Shown one piece after another: positions 14,377 to 24,572 of a DNA stretch of 31,132 bases. The notes beneath the pieces were generated by a model. The model did no database searches. It had not been told where the DNA came from and saw only the letters and a list, made by a program, of their open reading frames with translations. This DNA comes from Firmicutes bacterium UBA6132. Lineage in GTDB: Bacteria; Bacillota_A; Clostridia; Tissierellales; Sedimentibacteraceae. Position numbers and translations under genes: made by a program. Each line of letters starts with the position of its first letter. Positions within the stretch are counted from its first letter, which is position 1. The stretch is taken from NCBI GenBank assembly GCA_002435835.1, contig DIVM01000200.1, positions 1-31,132 on the forward strand, read 5' to 3'.

Positions 14377-16224
14377 TCACATTCTGCTATAAAATGTTGG
14401 CACTGCCTTATTTAATAGCTTCATAATCAAATCCGTATCATCATTCATTGCAGCATTTTTCATTTCAGCAATTATTTTAAATAATTGTTCTTCATTATAA
14501 TCTATTGACTTTTCAATAAATATTTTAGAAACACCGGATCCTTCATATACATATTTATCATTTAAAAAAAGTTCTTCATTTTCTTTTTCACCAGCCCTTA
14601 AACCTGTATAAACAATTTTAATATCTATATCAGGTTCTAAGCCATATATCTTAATTAATTTATAAGCTAAATCTTTTATTTTTACTGGTTCACCCATATC
14701 AAGCACAAAAATTTCTCCGACTTTTGCTATGGAGGCTGCTTTCATTACCAACTGTACCGCTTCTTCTATAGTCATAAAATATCTTGTAACATTTTCACTG
14801 GTCACTGTAACAGGCCCACCTTCTTTTATTTGCTTAATGAACAGAGGTATAACTGACCCATTGCTCCCTAAAACATTGCCAAACCTAACTACAACAAAAT
14901 CAGTATTGCTGTGCTTGTTAAATGACTGCACTATCATTTCGCAAACTCTTTTAGTAGCTCCCATAACGCTTGTTGGATTAACTGCTTTATCAGTAGAAAT
15001 TAGAACAAATTTATCAACTTCGTATTTGTCTGCTAATAATACTAAGTTATATGTTCCTATTATATTGTTTTTTACTGCTTCTTCTGGATTATGTTCCATT
15101 AATGGCACATGTTTATGAGCAGCAGCATGAAAAACAACATCTATTTTTTTAGATGAAAATATTGTTTGTAGTTTTAGTGCATCCCCTATGGAAGCTATTT
15201 CTACTTCTATATTTGAATCATCGTTATATTTTCTAATTAATTCCTGCTGAATTTCGCAAACGTTGTTTTCATATATATCTAAAATAATTATTTTTTTAGG
15301 AGAGTAAGATGCTATTTGCCTGCAGAGTTCTGAACCAATTGATCCTCCACCTCCAGTGATTAAAACCGTTTTGTTTTTAATATATTTTTTTATTAAAAAG
15401 CAATCCAATATTATAGGATCCCTTCCAAGCAAATCTTCAATTTGGACATCTCTTACTTTATTTATTATATTTAATTTATCTTCACTTGATATTAAACTAC
15501 AAATAGCTGGAAGTATTTTTAATTTACATTTTGTAGCTGAACAAATTTCTATTATATTTTTTTTATTTTCTGCATCAACGGATGGCATAGAAATAATTAT
15601 TAATTCTATTAAATATTTTGATGCCATTTCAGCAATTTTGTCCCTATCCCCTATAACTGGTATATTGTGCATATCCCTGTTTTTTTTTGTTTCATCATCA
15701 TCAATTATGCATTTTATTGAGTAATTGTAAGGATTGTTATAATCTAATTCACTTAATAATAAATCAGTTGCCCTGCCTGCTCCTACTATCATTACATTTA
15801 TTTTTATCTTAGCATCAAAATCATGTTTATAAATATTAATTGTTCTATATACAATTCTCATAGATGAAGTTAAGAAACTTGATATTAAGAGCGCCAAAAA
15901 ATATTCATAGTATTTCATAGTAATATCTAATCTAAATGTTATTATAAAAAATATTAAATTTCCAAGAACAGATGCTTTCAAGCATTGAAATATATCTTGA
16001 ATTCCAGCGTACCTAAGCATATTTTTATAAACACCCATTGCTAAAAATGTTCCAATATAAATTACTATAAAAATTATAATACTTTCTAAAAAAACTAAAA
16101 TATTTTCATGGTGCAAATAAGAAATAACCATAGGAATTGTAAATGATACTAAGGCTATTATGGCATCAATCAATATGAGAATTTGTTTTCGGTATTTATT
16201 TAAAGTATAATATAAACCGTTCAT
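14377..16224 (-). CDS. membrane-bound nucleotide-sugar 4,6-dehydratase/epimerase, CapD/FlaA1-like
   Basis: This 615-residue protein has four N-terminal membrane segments (about 15-35, 43-64, 84-100, 106-126). A first Rossmann-like domain follows (INVMIVGAGRATDLLL, 142-157; IPVIGDRDKI), then the catalytic short-chain dehydrogenase domain with TGGGGSIGSE (290-299), HAAAHKHVPLME (367-377) and STDKAVNPTSVMGATKR (410-426). The last motif has Met421 where classical members have Tyr and keeps Lys425, as usual for this group. Family members convert UDP-GlcNAc to a 4-keto-6-deoxy sugar in the first step of bacillosamine or similar sugars. GGAGGGG nine bases before the ATG is the ribosome-binding site. 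It is the only undamaged gene of its operon. Confidence 0.92.
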   Translation of the reverse strand: MNGLYYTLNKYRKQILILIDAIIALVSFTIPMVISYLHHENILVFLESIIIFIVIYIGTFLAMGVYKNMLRYAGIQDIFQCLKASVLGNLIFFIITFRLDITMKYYEYFLALLISSFLTSSMRIVYRTINIYKHDFDAKIKINVMIVGAGRATDLLLSELDYNNPYNYSIKCIIDDDETKKNRDMHNIPVIGDRDKIAEMASKYLIELIIISMPSVDAENKKNIIEICSATKCKLKILPAICSLISSEDKLNIINKVRDVQIEDLLGRDPIILDCFLIKKYIKNKTVLITGGGGSIGSELCRQIASYSPKKIIILDIYENNVCEIQQELIRKYNDDSNIEVEIASIGDALKLQTIFSSKKIDVVFHAAAHKHVPLMEHNPEEAVKNNIIGTYNLVLLADKYEVDKFVLISTDKAVNPTSVMGATKRVCEMIVQSFNKHSNTDFVVVRFGNVLGSNGSVIPLFIKQIKEGGPVTVTSENVTRYFMTIEEAVQLVMKAASIAKVGEIFVLDMGEPVKIKDLAYKLIKIYGLEPDIDIKIVYTGLRAGEKENEELFLNDKYVYEGSGVSKIFIEKSIDYNEEQLFKIIAEMKNAAMNDDTDLIMKLLNKAVPTFYSRM

Positions 16225-16285
16225 TGTACTTTACCCCTCCCCATTATGATATTATATGCCATAGGAAAGGTTTTGCAATTTTGAG

Positions 16286-16954
16286 TTAATAATAATTGTA
16301 ATAATATTTATTACCTTTTATCGGAGGTGTTTTATTAAATATTACTCCTATAATGTTTGCGTTAACATTTTTTAATGCTTCAACAGACTTTTTGGCCAAA
16401 TCTTTATCTATTTGAGCATAAGCAATAGTGAATATTACTGCATCCGTATATGTAGTAGAAATTGTTATATGATCACTTACTATCATAACTGGAGGTGCAT
16501 CTAAAAATATATAATCATAATTAAGTGATAATTTTTTTAATAAATCTTTTATTGCCATAGAATTTATAATTTTTGAAGGATTATCAGGTAAAAAACCTGA
16601 AGTGATCACATGCAAATTTGTATATACACTATGTATATATTTTTTATAATCATCTTTTTTCAAAAGCAAATCCGTTAATCCCATTTGATTGGATAAATTG
16701 AATTTCTTGTGCATTGTAAGTTTACGCAAGTCAAAATCTAATAAAAGCACTTGTTTATCCTATTCAGTCATAACTGAAGCAACATTGCTGATGGATGTTG
16801 TTTTTCCTTCTCCAGCTAATGTACTAGTAATCATAATAGTTTTTATATTCCCATCAATATTTGCAACTTCAATATTTGCTGCAATTTTTCTATATGATTC
16901 AGCTGCTTGAATTCCCTTATCATCTTTTTCAATTAAATTAATCATTTTCTTCAT
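16286..16954 (-). pseudogene. cpsD: tyrosine-protein kinase CpsD/YwqD, broken by an in-frame TAG
   Basis: Read through one TAG (16762-16760, codon 65), the frame from 16954 to 16286 gives a complete BY-kinase of about 222 residues: SYRKIAANIE, Walker A STLAGEGKTTS (44-54), Walker A' VLLLDFDLRK (69-78), Walker B YDYIFLDAPP, and a C-terminal tyrosine cluster KYYYNYY that would be the autophosphorylation site. The stop sits between Walker A and A', in a surface turn where relatives have residues such as AQSGKK; CAG to TAG is one simple explanation. The frame on both sides is the same, so no indel is needed. In intact loci CpsD works with CpsC to control polymer length. The ATG overlaps the end of the cpsC remnant by 17 bases. 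Confidence 0.88.
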
Positions 16955-17041
16955 TTAAAATATTGCTCCCTTGATTAAAATTAGGTATGGAACCTATTAC
17001 GGATAATTCTAAATACTTTTTAATTTCTTTTTCAGTTTTTT
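16938..17041 (-). pseudogene. C-terminal remnant of a Wzz/CpsC polysaccharide co-polymerase
   Basis: The minus-strand frame from about 17036 to the TAA at 16940-16938 encodes 32 residues: TEKEIKKYLELSVIG, SIPNFNQG and a short acidic tail. This is the typical cytoplasmic end of YwqC/CpsC proteins (D-x-E-x-Y-L-x-L-P-V-L-G-x-I-P). It overlaps the cpsD start as intact cpsC genes often do. No start codon remains; it is joined directly to the LCP remnant. The membrane and periplasmic parts, some 200 residues, are missing. Confidence 0.75.
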
Positions 17042-17494
17042 AATATTTACATCGCTTCTACCTTTTTCAGAAATATCCTCATATGTATCAACACCTCTAA
17101 TATAAACTATAAAATTATCTTTTATATAATTTTTCTCTTCGTCACTGAATAAATTTTTTGTTCCCACATAATTTGTATAATTTTGGTTTTGATTATGATA
17201 TTCTGTTTTAACATCTGAATCTGAAATCTCAATAAACATTTTATTTAAATAAATAAAACAAATTATTAAAATAAAAACAATCTATAATATAAATAATTTA
17301 CCTATCTTAATAAATTTCACCGTAATCTGCGTTGTAAAATTTAAAAAAGAAAATAAAATCAATGTTATTATCAAAATATAAATATATTTGTTTGGAATGA
17401 TATTTAATGAAATTACATATTTAATAAAAACCAATGCAAGAATTGACTGAACTATAGAAATAAAAATTTCAATTTTATTATTTTTAATAACCAT
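17042..17494 (-). pseudogene. N-terminal remnant of a LytR-CpsA-Psr (LCP) family gene, with in-frame TAG
   Basis: An ATG at 17494 with GAGGTG upstream opens a frame with two membrane segments, interrupted by TAG at 17284-17282 inside a third (KLFIL-stop-IVFILIICFIYLNK). The same frame continues to FIVYIRGVDTYEDISEKGRSDVNI, matching the LCP signature seen in CpsA proteins (IYxSGIDTYG-x-I, x-RSDVNI). Three membrane helices before the LCP domain are also typical of CpsA. The sequence then switches to the CpsC end at about 17042, so nearly all of the LCP catalytic domain, which attaches polymer to the cell wall, is lost. The accessory stretch before the signature is shorter than in CpsA, so a further internal deletion is possible. 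Confidence 0.75.
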
Positions 17495-17538
17495 ACGCCA
17501 CCTCATATATATGTTATGTTTTTAGTATATATTGTGTG

Positions 17539-17578
17539 AAAAAAAATAAGGAAGAGTGATCTTTCACACTGCTTCCTT
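17539..17578 (-). terminator. terminator after pgaB
   Basis: A 7-bp stem (AAGGAAG with CTTCCTT) plus an inner AGTG/CACT pairing is followed by a run of eight T on the minus strand. It overlaps the last bases of the pgaB frame. Confidence 0.8.
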
Positions 17579-18440
17579 ATTTCTCCAACCATGGTACAAC
17601 TATTTTATAAAAATTATTTTTATCAATTAAATACCTACATTGATAAAATGCATTGCTTGAATTATCTATTATATGTGGTGATAAAATAAATGCATTTTTA
17701 AAACCAGCTTCCATAACACTTTTTACCACTTCATCAGAAGATTCTCCAAAAGGATACGCTAATGACGAAATACTGACTTTTAACTCTTTTTCCAATGTTT
17801 CTTTACTTTTAATTAAATCAATTTTAAAATTATCATACATTTCTTTATTTAAAAACTTTGCTTGATCATCTTCTAAATAATGCATGTCATATGTATGTGA
17901 ACCAAAAGAAACTAAACCGCTATCTCTCATTTCTCTGAGTTGTTCCCAGTTAGCCATTTCGAAATTTTTAAAATCTTTATTTCCCACTTGGCCAGCAATT
18001 ACAAATATAGTAAATGGAATTTTTCTTTCCTTTAATATAGGATAGGCATTTTCATATACAGAAATATCTGCATCATCAAAACTAATCCAAACACATTTAT
18101 CAGGGAACTCTCCTTTTTCTTTAAACTGATTAAGTTCTTGTAATGTTGCAAAATATGCACCTGAATTTATTAAATAATCTATCTGCTTTTCAAAATCTTC
18201 TTCATAAACAGAATAAACAGTAAGTTCCTTAACATTTGCAAGCTTTTCTATTGTTGAATTCCATAAATTGTAATCCCTTACTCTATGATATGTTAATGCC
18301 ACACATACATTTCCTTTTGGTATAGCTTCATATGTTTCACTTAATACTTCATCATCTTTAATTAATAGTGATATTATTTTTAAACCCAATAAGATTATAA
18401 AGCTAATAAGTACAGTTAATGTCAATATTTTCTTTTTCAC
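17577..18440 (-). CDS. pgaB: polysaccharide deacetylase, IcaB/PgaB type
   Basis: The 287-residue protein has one N-terminal membrane segment (about 5-27) with KKK before it, placing the enzyme on the outside surface. The NodB-like domain shows ALTYHRV (48-54), WISFDDAD (119-125, catalytic and metal Asp), SHTYDMH (181-187, two metal His) and AYPFGE. VGNKDFKNF and ISFDD are close to IcaB of staphylococci, which removes part of the N-acetyl groups of poly-beta-1,6-GlcNAc. The start is a GTG overlapping the TAG of pgaD by one base, with AGAGGG upstream, so translation is coupled. It is the last gene of the three-gene operon, and no icaC-like gene follows. Confidence 0.92.
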   Translation of the reverse strand: MKKKILTLTVLISFIILLGLKIISLLIKDDEVLSETYEAIPKGNVCVALTYHRVRDYNLWNSTIEKLANVKELTVYSVYEEDFEKQIDYLINSGAYFATLQELNQFKEKGEFPDKCVWISFDDADISVYENAYPILKERKIPFTIFVIAGQVGNKDFKNFEMANWEQLREMRDSGLVSFGSHTYDMHYLEDDQAKFLNKEMYDNFKIDLIKSKETLEKELKVSISSLAYPFGESSDEVVKSVMEAGFKNAFILSPHIIDNSSNAFYQCRYLIDKNNFYKIVVPWLEK

Positions 18441-18934
18441 TATTTCGCCCTCTCTAATTCCTTTAGTGGGTTTTTTTCAAAAATAATAACTTTTTCTTTA
18501 AATAAAAGATCATATGTTTCTTCATCCATTAAGTTCAAAGCAAGCATGTCTTCTTTAATTGTTTGTTTTGGCTCTAATCGTCTATTAAGTTGTCCAAATT
18601 TATTTTTATTATAAAATTTCCAAGACAATAAAATGGAACAGAATATAAAAAAACAATTAAATGTTAGTAATATAAACATCCTTATGTCTTGATTAGTCAT
18701 TTTAAAACTAATTTTTAAAAGCCCAATAAATTCATTATTATAATTTAAAAATGCACTTATAAAAAAATATAATATTATTATCATATATGACCACATAAAA
18801 ATATTTATAATATTAGCTACCATTTTATTAATAAATGGTTGTTTTGATTTAACCAAAAATTTATCAACATTTTTTTCATGATTAATTTTTATAAACTGCT
18901 TCTGCTTCTCATCCCTCTGTCCGGTGAAATCCAT
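18440..18934 (-). CDS. pgaD: PgaD/IcaD-like subunit of the PNAG synthase
   Basis: The 164-residue protein has two membrane helices (about 43-63 and 86-105) separated by a short outside loop, preceded by a basic N-terminus and followed by a cytoplasmic tail beginning FYNKNKFGQLNRRLEPK, close to the Y-N-x-x-R-F-x-x-x-x-R-R block of PgaD proteins. PgaD is needed with PgaC for polymer synthesis. Identification rests mainly on this layout and on its place between pgaC and pgaB. Its ATG lies 46 bases inside the pgaC frame with GGAGG nine bases upstream, so the two are translationally coupled. Confidence 0.8.
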   Translation of the reverse strand: MDFTGQRDEKQKQFIKINHEKNVDKFLVKSKQPFINKMVANIINIFMWSYMIIILYFFISAFLNYNNEFIGLLKISFKMTNQDIRMFILLTFNCFFIFCSILLSWKFYNKNKFGQLNRRLEPKQTIKEDMLALNLMDEETYDLLFKEKVIIFEKNPLKELERAK

Positions 18935-20148
18935 GTTGCATATCCTCCATTTATTCTTGACTTAATCGATTTTGGTATTGCACTTATTACTACACATACA
19001 TTTACTACCCAATAAACAGTTGGATACCAAACTGCCCAAATATAATATTTAAAAACTTTATCATATTTCGAATCATATATTAAAGATAAAAACAACTGAA
19101 TACAACTCATCAACACCATTGAAAAAGAATTAAATGATAACCAAATTAATAATTCTTTTATACTTTGGGCACTAAAAATAAAATATATGCTCGTTATTAC
19201 CCATAGTACCGACCACAAAATACTTAAAACTTGTTCTATATAAATTATCCAAATTCGTCTTTGGCGATAATCTTTAAAAATGTCATAGTGTCTTAAAATT
19301 ACTTCTTGGCTTCCTTGAGCCCATCTAACCCTTTGTTTCCATATTCCCTTTAAAGTTTCAGGAACTAACATCCAGCAAAGTGCTCTTGGTTCATATCTAA
19401 TATCCCAAAACCTTTTTTGGAGTTTCCATGATATAGCAATATCTTCTGTTATCATATCACGATCCCATAACCCTACATCTACTAATGCTTTCTTTCTAAA
19501 CGCAACTATAACACCAGAAACTGTCATAATTTTCCCTAAAACTCTCTGAGTTCTTTTAATAGAACCTATAATAGATGCATATTCAACTAACTGCAACTTT
19601 GAAATCAAAGTATCTCGATTTCGAATTCTTGGATTCCCTGTAACGGCTCCTACTCTTTCTCCATTTTCTATAAAATGATTTATTAAATAATAAGGTGCTT
19701 TGTCACTTAGTAAAGCATCTGAGTCAATACATAATAAATATTCAGAATGAGAAGCATGAGCTGCAATATGTAATGCGTTAGCTTTTCCTTTATTCTCACG
19801 ACAACTTATAACTCGAAGACATTCATATTTACCTGCTAATTCAATTAATATTTTTTCTGTAGAATCTTTACTTCCATCATTAACAGCAATAATTTCAAAA
19901 CTTGGGTAGGAAAGTTTTGACAGGTTATCAATAGTTTCTTTAATTGTTTCTTCTTCATTATAGCAAGGTATCAAAATACTTATTTTTGGCCAATTATTTT
20001 TATTAATATTTAAATGTTTTTCATTTTCTTGAAAATTTGAAAATATAACAGAACCAGCAATCCAAAATAATGACATTAAAAAAGGATACCAGAATATATA
20101 ATTTTGAATAAATTGTATTGCACCAGGAAAATTTTTAAATAATTCCAC
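18889..20148 (-). CDS. pgaC: poly-beta-1,6-N-acetyl-D-glucosamine synthase, PgaC/IcaA
   Basis: A membrane family 2 glycosyltransferase that polymerises UDP-GlcNAc and exports the chain. The 419-residue protein has membrane segments near 18-35, 304-325, 331-352 and 372-395. The catalytic domain shows LIPCYNEEETI, VNDGS (Asp91), CIDSDA (Asp142, Asp144), MITEDIAISWKL (Asp236, catalytic) and QRVRW (272-276). The close of the protein, GGYATWISPDRG, is nearly the same in IcaA. A GTG at 20148 with AAGGA upstream is the likely start and removes an odd basic N-terminal extension that would begin at an ATG at 20202. This opens the pgaCDB operon. Confidence 0.94.
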   Translation of the reverse strand: MELFKNFPGAIQFIQNYIFWYPFLMSLFWIAGSVIFSNFQENEKHLNINKNNWPKISILIPCYNEEETIKETIDNLSKLSYPSFEIIAVNDGSKDSTEKILIELAGKYECLRVISCRENKGKANALHIAAHASHSEYLLCIDSDALLSDKAPYYLINHFIENGERVGAVTGNPRIRNRDTLISKLQLVEYASIIGSIKRTQRVLGKIMTVSGVIVAFRKKALVDVGLWDRDMITEDIAISWKLQKRFWDIRYEPRALCWMLVPETLKGIWKQRVRWAQGSQEVILRHYDIFKDYRQRRIWIIYIEQVLSILWSVLWVITSIYFIFSAQSIKELLIWLSFNSFSMVLMSCIQLFLSLIYDSKYDKVFKYYIWAVWYPTVYWVVNVCVVISAIPKSIKSRINGGYATWISPDRGMRSRSSL

Positions 20149-20180
20149 TTTACACTTCCTTTTTCGACATATTTCGATAT

Positions 20181-20210
20181 ATTTTAACACGAATACAAGC
20201 ATTGTGTAAA
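20181..20210 (-). promoter_or_regulatory. candidate promoter of pgaCDB
   Basis: TTTACA (20210-20205), an 18-base spacer and TAAAAT (20186-20181) lie 33 bases before the GTG start of pgaC. This position also argues against the upstream ATG at 20202 as start. Confidence 0.55.
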
Positions 20211-20259
20211 CGGAATTTCTTGTAAAGACGCTTTAATTTTTGTTTTTATTTATAAAACA

Positions 20260-20291
20260 AAAAAGTATTCGATTTTATTCGAATACTTTTT
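20260..20291 (-). terminator. terminator of the ATP synthase operon
   Basis: A perfect 12-bp stem (20260-20271 with 20280-20291, 8-base loop) has T runs on both sides and overlaps the last bases before the atpC stop at 20295. Confidence 0.9.
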
Positions 20292-20294
20292 TTG

Positions 20295-20702
20295 CTAACC
20301 ATGTTTTTTTGTAACTTTTAGTCTGCTCATGGCACGATTAAGAGCTGCCTGAGTATGATAATATTCTTTTATACTTTGTTTTTGGCGTAGTCTTTCTTCT
20401 GCACGTTCTTTAGCTTCTTCAGCTCTTTTTATATCTATTTCCTCAGGTTTTTCTACTGTGTCCGCAAGGATAACAACAAAGTTAGGCATGATTTCTACTA
20501 TTCCAGTACTTGTAGCTGCATATTTCCATTCACCATTTACTTTAAATCTAATTTCACCTGCATTTAGACATGTAACCATCGGTTCATGGTTTGGCAATAC
20601 ACCAAATTCACCATCAAGTCCTAAGAAAACTATCATTTCACATTCACCATTATAAAATGGATGATCGCTTGCGATTATATCAAGACGAAATGTTTTTTCC
20701 AT
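20295..20702 (-). CDS. atpC: F1 ATP synthase epsilon subunit
   Basis: The 135-residue protein has the N-terminal beta sandwich (FRLDIIASDHPFYNGECEMIVFLGLDGEFGVLPNHEPMV; the GEFGVLPNH block is the family signature) and the C-terminal helical hairpin rich in Lys, Glu and Arg (about 90-132). Epsilon couples the central stalk to the c ring and can inhibit ATP hydrolysis. AGGAGG precedes the ATG. It is the last gene of the atp operon, in the standard order. Confidence 0.96.
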   Translation of the reverse strand: MEKTFRLDIIASDHPFYNGECEMIVFLGLDGEFGVLPNHEPMVTCLNAGEIRFKVNGEWKYAATSTGIVEIMPNFVVILADTVEKPEEIDIKRAEEAKERAEERLRQKQSIKEYYHTQAALNRAMSRLKVTKKHG

Positions 20703-20737
20703 TTTTCCTCCTATCTTATTAAAGAGTACTCATTAAA

Positions 20738-22147
<1,410 letters not shown>

Positions 22148-22151
22148 TTAT

Positions 22152-22184
22152 TTCACTCACATAAAATACGTGAAGAAATCTCCT
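22152..22184 (-). promoter_or_regulatory. displaced ribosome-binding site and hairpin before atpD
   Basis: AGGAGA (22184-22179) is followed by a 6-bp stem with one G-U pair (CACGTA with TATGTG, loop TTT, 22172-22158), alternatively an outer TTCAC/GTGAA pairing. The hairpin would shorten the gap between this site and the atpD ATG. Pairing is read by eye only. Confidence 0.4.
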
Positions 22185-22188
22185 TTCC

Positions 22189-23061
22189 TTAACTTTTTAA
22201 ACTATTTGCACCACTTACTATCTCAGTTATTTCTTGTGTAATTGCTGCCTGTCTTGCTCTGTTGTACATTAAGTTCAAGTCTTTTAACATATCCTTAGCG
22301 CTTGTTGTAGCTGCTTCCATAGCTACCATTCTCGAATGTTGCTCGCTTGAATAAGCTTCAACTAAAACACTATATATTACACCTTTCATGAAATTAGGAA
22401 CTAAATGGTCCATAACTTCTCTTGGTGAAGGATAAAATGATGCATGACTGTATCCTGCTTTTCTTCTTTCAAATTTTTTTCTTTCAAGAGGTAAAATTTG
22501 AAGAATTTCAGATTCAACTTTCATAGAAGTTACCATTTTAGTATATATAACATAAACATCATCTAACTCATGCTTTGCATATAAGTCTATTATAGTTTCA
22601 GTTATTTCTCTTGCACTATGCATAGTTGGATTTTGTGCTGTATATAAAAATTCATTATCTATAACATAATTTTTTCTCAAAAAATATTGTCTTCCAACCT
22701 GTCCGATTAAGAAAAGCTTATTTTCAACTCCCTTAGCCATTTCCTCTTCGGCCAGCTTTATTACATTATGATTATAGGCTCCAGCTAATCCCTTGTCAGC
22801 AGTTATAACAATATATCCTCTTTTTCTGTCTTCATATTTTATTTCTTCACGTTTATTAAAATAAATTTGATGAATATGAGGAGCACGAAGCAAAATATCA
22901 TATATTGTGGACCTTAATTTGTCAAAATATGGTCTTGTAGCAAGGAGATTTTTTCTTGCTTTTTTCATTTTAGATGATGATATTAAATACATGGCATTTG
23001 TAATTTTCATTATATCTTGTATGCTTTTCATCCTTGAATGAATTTCTTTCATATTAGCCAT
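22189..23061 (-). CDS. atpG: F1 ATP synthase gamma subunit
   Basis: The central rotor shaft, 290 residues. The N-terminal helix MANMKEIHSRMKSIQDIMKITNAMYLISSSKMKKA and the C-terminal helix with MEAATTSAKDMLKDLNLMYNRARQAAITQEITEIVSGA are the two coiled-coil ends of the family, and ITADKGLAGAYN is the conserved middle block. It follows atpA by 4 bases and has a purine-rich ribosome-binding site (GTAGGTGA) overlapping the atpA end. Confidence 0.97.
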   Translation of the reverse strand: MANMKEIHSRMKSIQDIMKITNAMYLISSSKMKKARKNLLATRPYFDKLRSTIYDILLRAPHIHQIYFNKREEIKYEDRKRGYIVITADKGLAGAYNHNVIKLAEEEMAKGVENKLFLIGQVGRQYFLRKNYVIDNEFLYTAQNPTMHSAREITETIIDLYAKHELDDVYVIYTKMVTSMKVESEILQILPLERKKFERRKAGYSHASFYPSPREVMDHLVPNFMKGVIYSVLVEAYSSEQHSRMVAMEAATTSAKDMLKDLNLMYNRARQAAITQEITEIVSGANSLKS

Positions 23062-23065
23062 ACTA

Positions 23066-24568
23066 TCACCTACTTTTGAATTCTTTTGTTGCTTCTACGA
23101 TTTGACTTATAAGTTCATCAGTCAAAACCTTTTTTGTATTTATTTCTTCTATAATATTAATATACTTACTTTCAAAATAATCTATTAAATCATTTCTAAA
23201 TTTTTTAATTTCCTTTACAGGTATATCAAGCATCAATTTGTTGTTAGCAGCAACTAAAAGTATAATTTGCTCGTGTAATGGGAGCGGTTTTGAAAGAGGC
23301 TGTTTTAATAATTCTACTAACCTGTTTCCATGATCTAATAAATCCTTTGTAGATTTATCTAACTCTGCACTAAACTGTGTAAATATTTCCATTTCTCTAA
23401 ACTGAGCTAAATCGATACGAAGGCTTCCTGAAGCTTTTTTCATGGCTTTTGTTTGAGCTGCACCACCAACACGGGATACGGAAAGTCCAACATTAACCGC
23501 AGGTCTTATACCAGCAAAAAACAATTCACTTTCTAAAAATATTTGTCCATCAGTTATAGAGATAACATTTGTCGGTATATAAGCAGATACATCACCAGCT
23601 AATGTTTCAATGATTGGAAGTGCTGTTATAGAACCTCCACCATATTCATCACTTAGTCTTGCAGAACGTTCCAACAGCCTTGAATGAAGATAGAATACAT
23701 CTCCAGGATATGCTTCACGTCCTGGTGGTCTTTTTAATAATAAAGACATTGCTCTGTATGCAACAGCATGTTTTGACAAATCATCATATACAATTAAAAC
23801 ATCTTTTCCTTGCTTCATAAAATATTCAGCCATAGCAGTTCCCGAATATGGAGCTATATATTGTAATGGAGCTAAATCTGATGCAGATGCTGAAACAACA
23901 ATTGTATAATCCATAGCATTATGTTTTGTTAAAGTTGATACTATTTTTGCCACAGTCGATGCCTTTTGACCAATTGCTACATAAATACAAACTACATGTT
24001 CATTTTTTTGATTCAGAATTGTATCCACTGCTATTGATGTTTTTCCAGTTTGACGGTCTCCAATTATAAGCTCTCTTTGTCCTCTTCCTATTGGAAACAT
24101 AGAATCTATTGCAAGAATTCCTGTTTGCATTGGAACTGTAACTGATTTTCTTGCAACAACTCCTGGAGCTTCATTTTCAATTGGATAATAATCCTCTGCT
24201 TCTATATTACCTTTACCATCAATTGGTTTTCCTAACGCATCTACTACTCTTCCAAGCAATGCATTAGAAACAGGCACCCCTGCCCTTTTTTTAGTTCTTG
24301 TTACTTTAGAACCTTCTACCAATCCATAATCAGAACCAAGCAAAACAACACCGACTGTTTTCATTTCTAAGTTTTGAACAATACCATGTACACCGGTTTC
24401 AAATTCCACCAATTCTCCGTACATTGCATTTTCTATTCCATAAATTGTGGCAATACCATCACCTATTTGAGTTATTGTTCCAATTTCACTTACATTTGTT
24501 TTTATATCATAATTTTCTATTTCACTTTTAAGAACAGAAATTATATCACTTTGTTTAATACCGCTCAA
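23066..24568 (-). CDS. atpA: F1 ATP synthase alpha subunit
   Basis: The non-catalytic nucleotide-binding subunit, 500 residues, with the P-loop GDRQTGKT at 170-177 and the arginine-finger block [14 protein letters not shown] further on. The start is a TTG at 24568 with GGAGGTG seven bases upstream; the other TTG six codons earlier (24586) has no site of its own because the GGAGG lies after it. The chosen start leaves a 4-base gap to atpH, and the atpH stop overlaps the ribosome-binding site, so the two are coupled. Confidence 0.97.
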   Translation of the reverse strand: MSGIKQSDIISVLKSEIENYDIKTNVSEIGTITQIGDGIATIYGIENAMYGELVEFETGVHGIVQNLEMKTVGVVLLGSDYGLVEGSKVTRTKKRAGVPVSNALLGRVVDALGKPIDGKGNIEAEDYYPIENEAPGVVARKSVTVPMQTGILAIDSMFPIGRGQRELIIGDRQTGKTSIAVDTILNQKNEHVVCIYVAIGQKASTVAKIVSTLTKHNAMDYTIVVSASASDLAPLQYIAPYSGTAMAEYFMKQGKDVLIVYDDLSKHAVAYRAMSLLLKRPPGREAYPGDVFYLHSRLLERSARLSDEYGGGSITALPIIETLAGDVSAYIPTNVISITDGQIFLESELFFAGIRPAVNVGLSVSRVGGAAQTKAMKKASGSLRIDLAQFREMEIFTQFSAELDKSTKDLLDHGNRLVELLKQPLSKPLPLHEQIILLVAANNKLMLDIPVKEIKKFRNDLIDYFESKYINIIEEINTKKVLTDELISQIVEATKEFKSR

Positions 24569-24572
24569 AATT

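Noticed and set aside
16760..16762. Recoding of TAG as an amino acid
   Set aside because: Two in-frame TAG codons raised the idea, but TAG ends other intact genes here, the same operon also has deletions, and no suppressor tRNA is visible.
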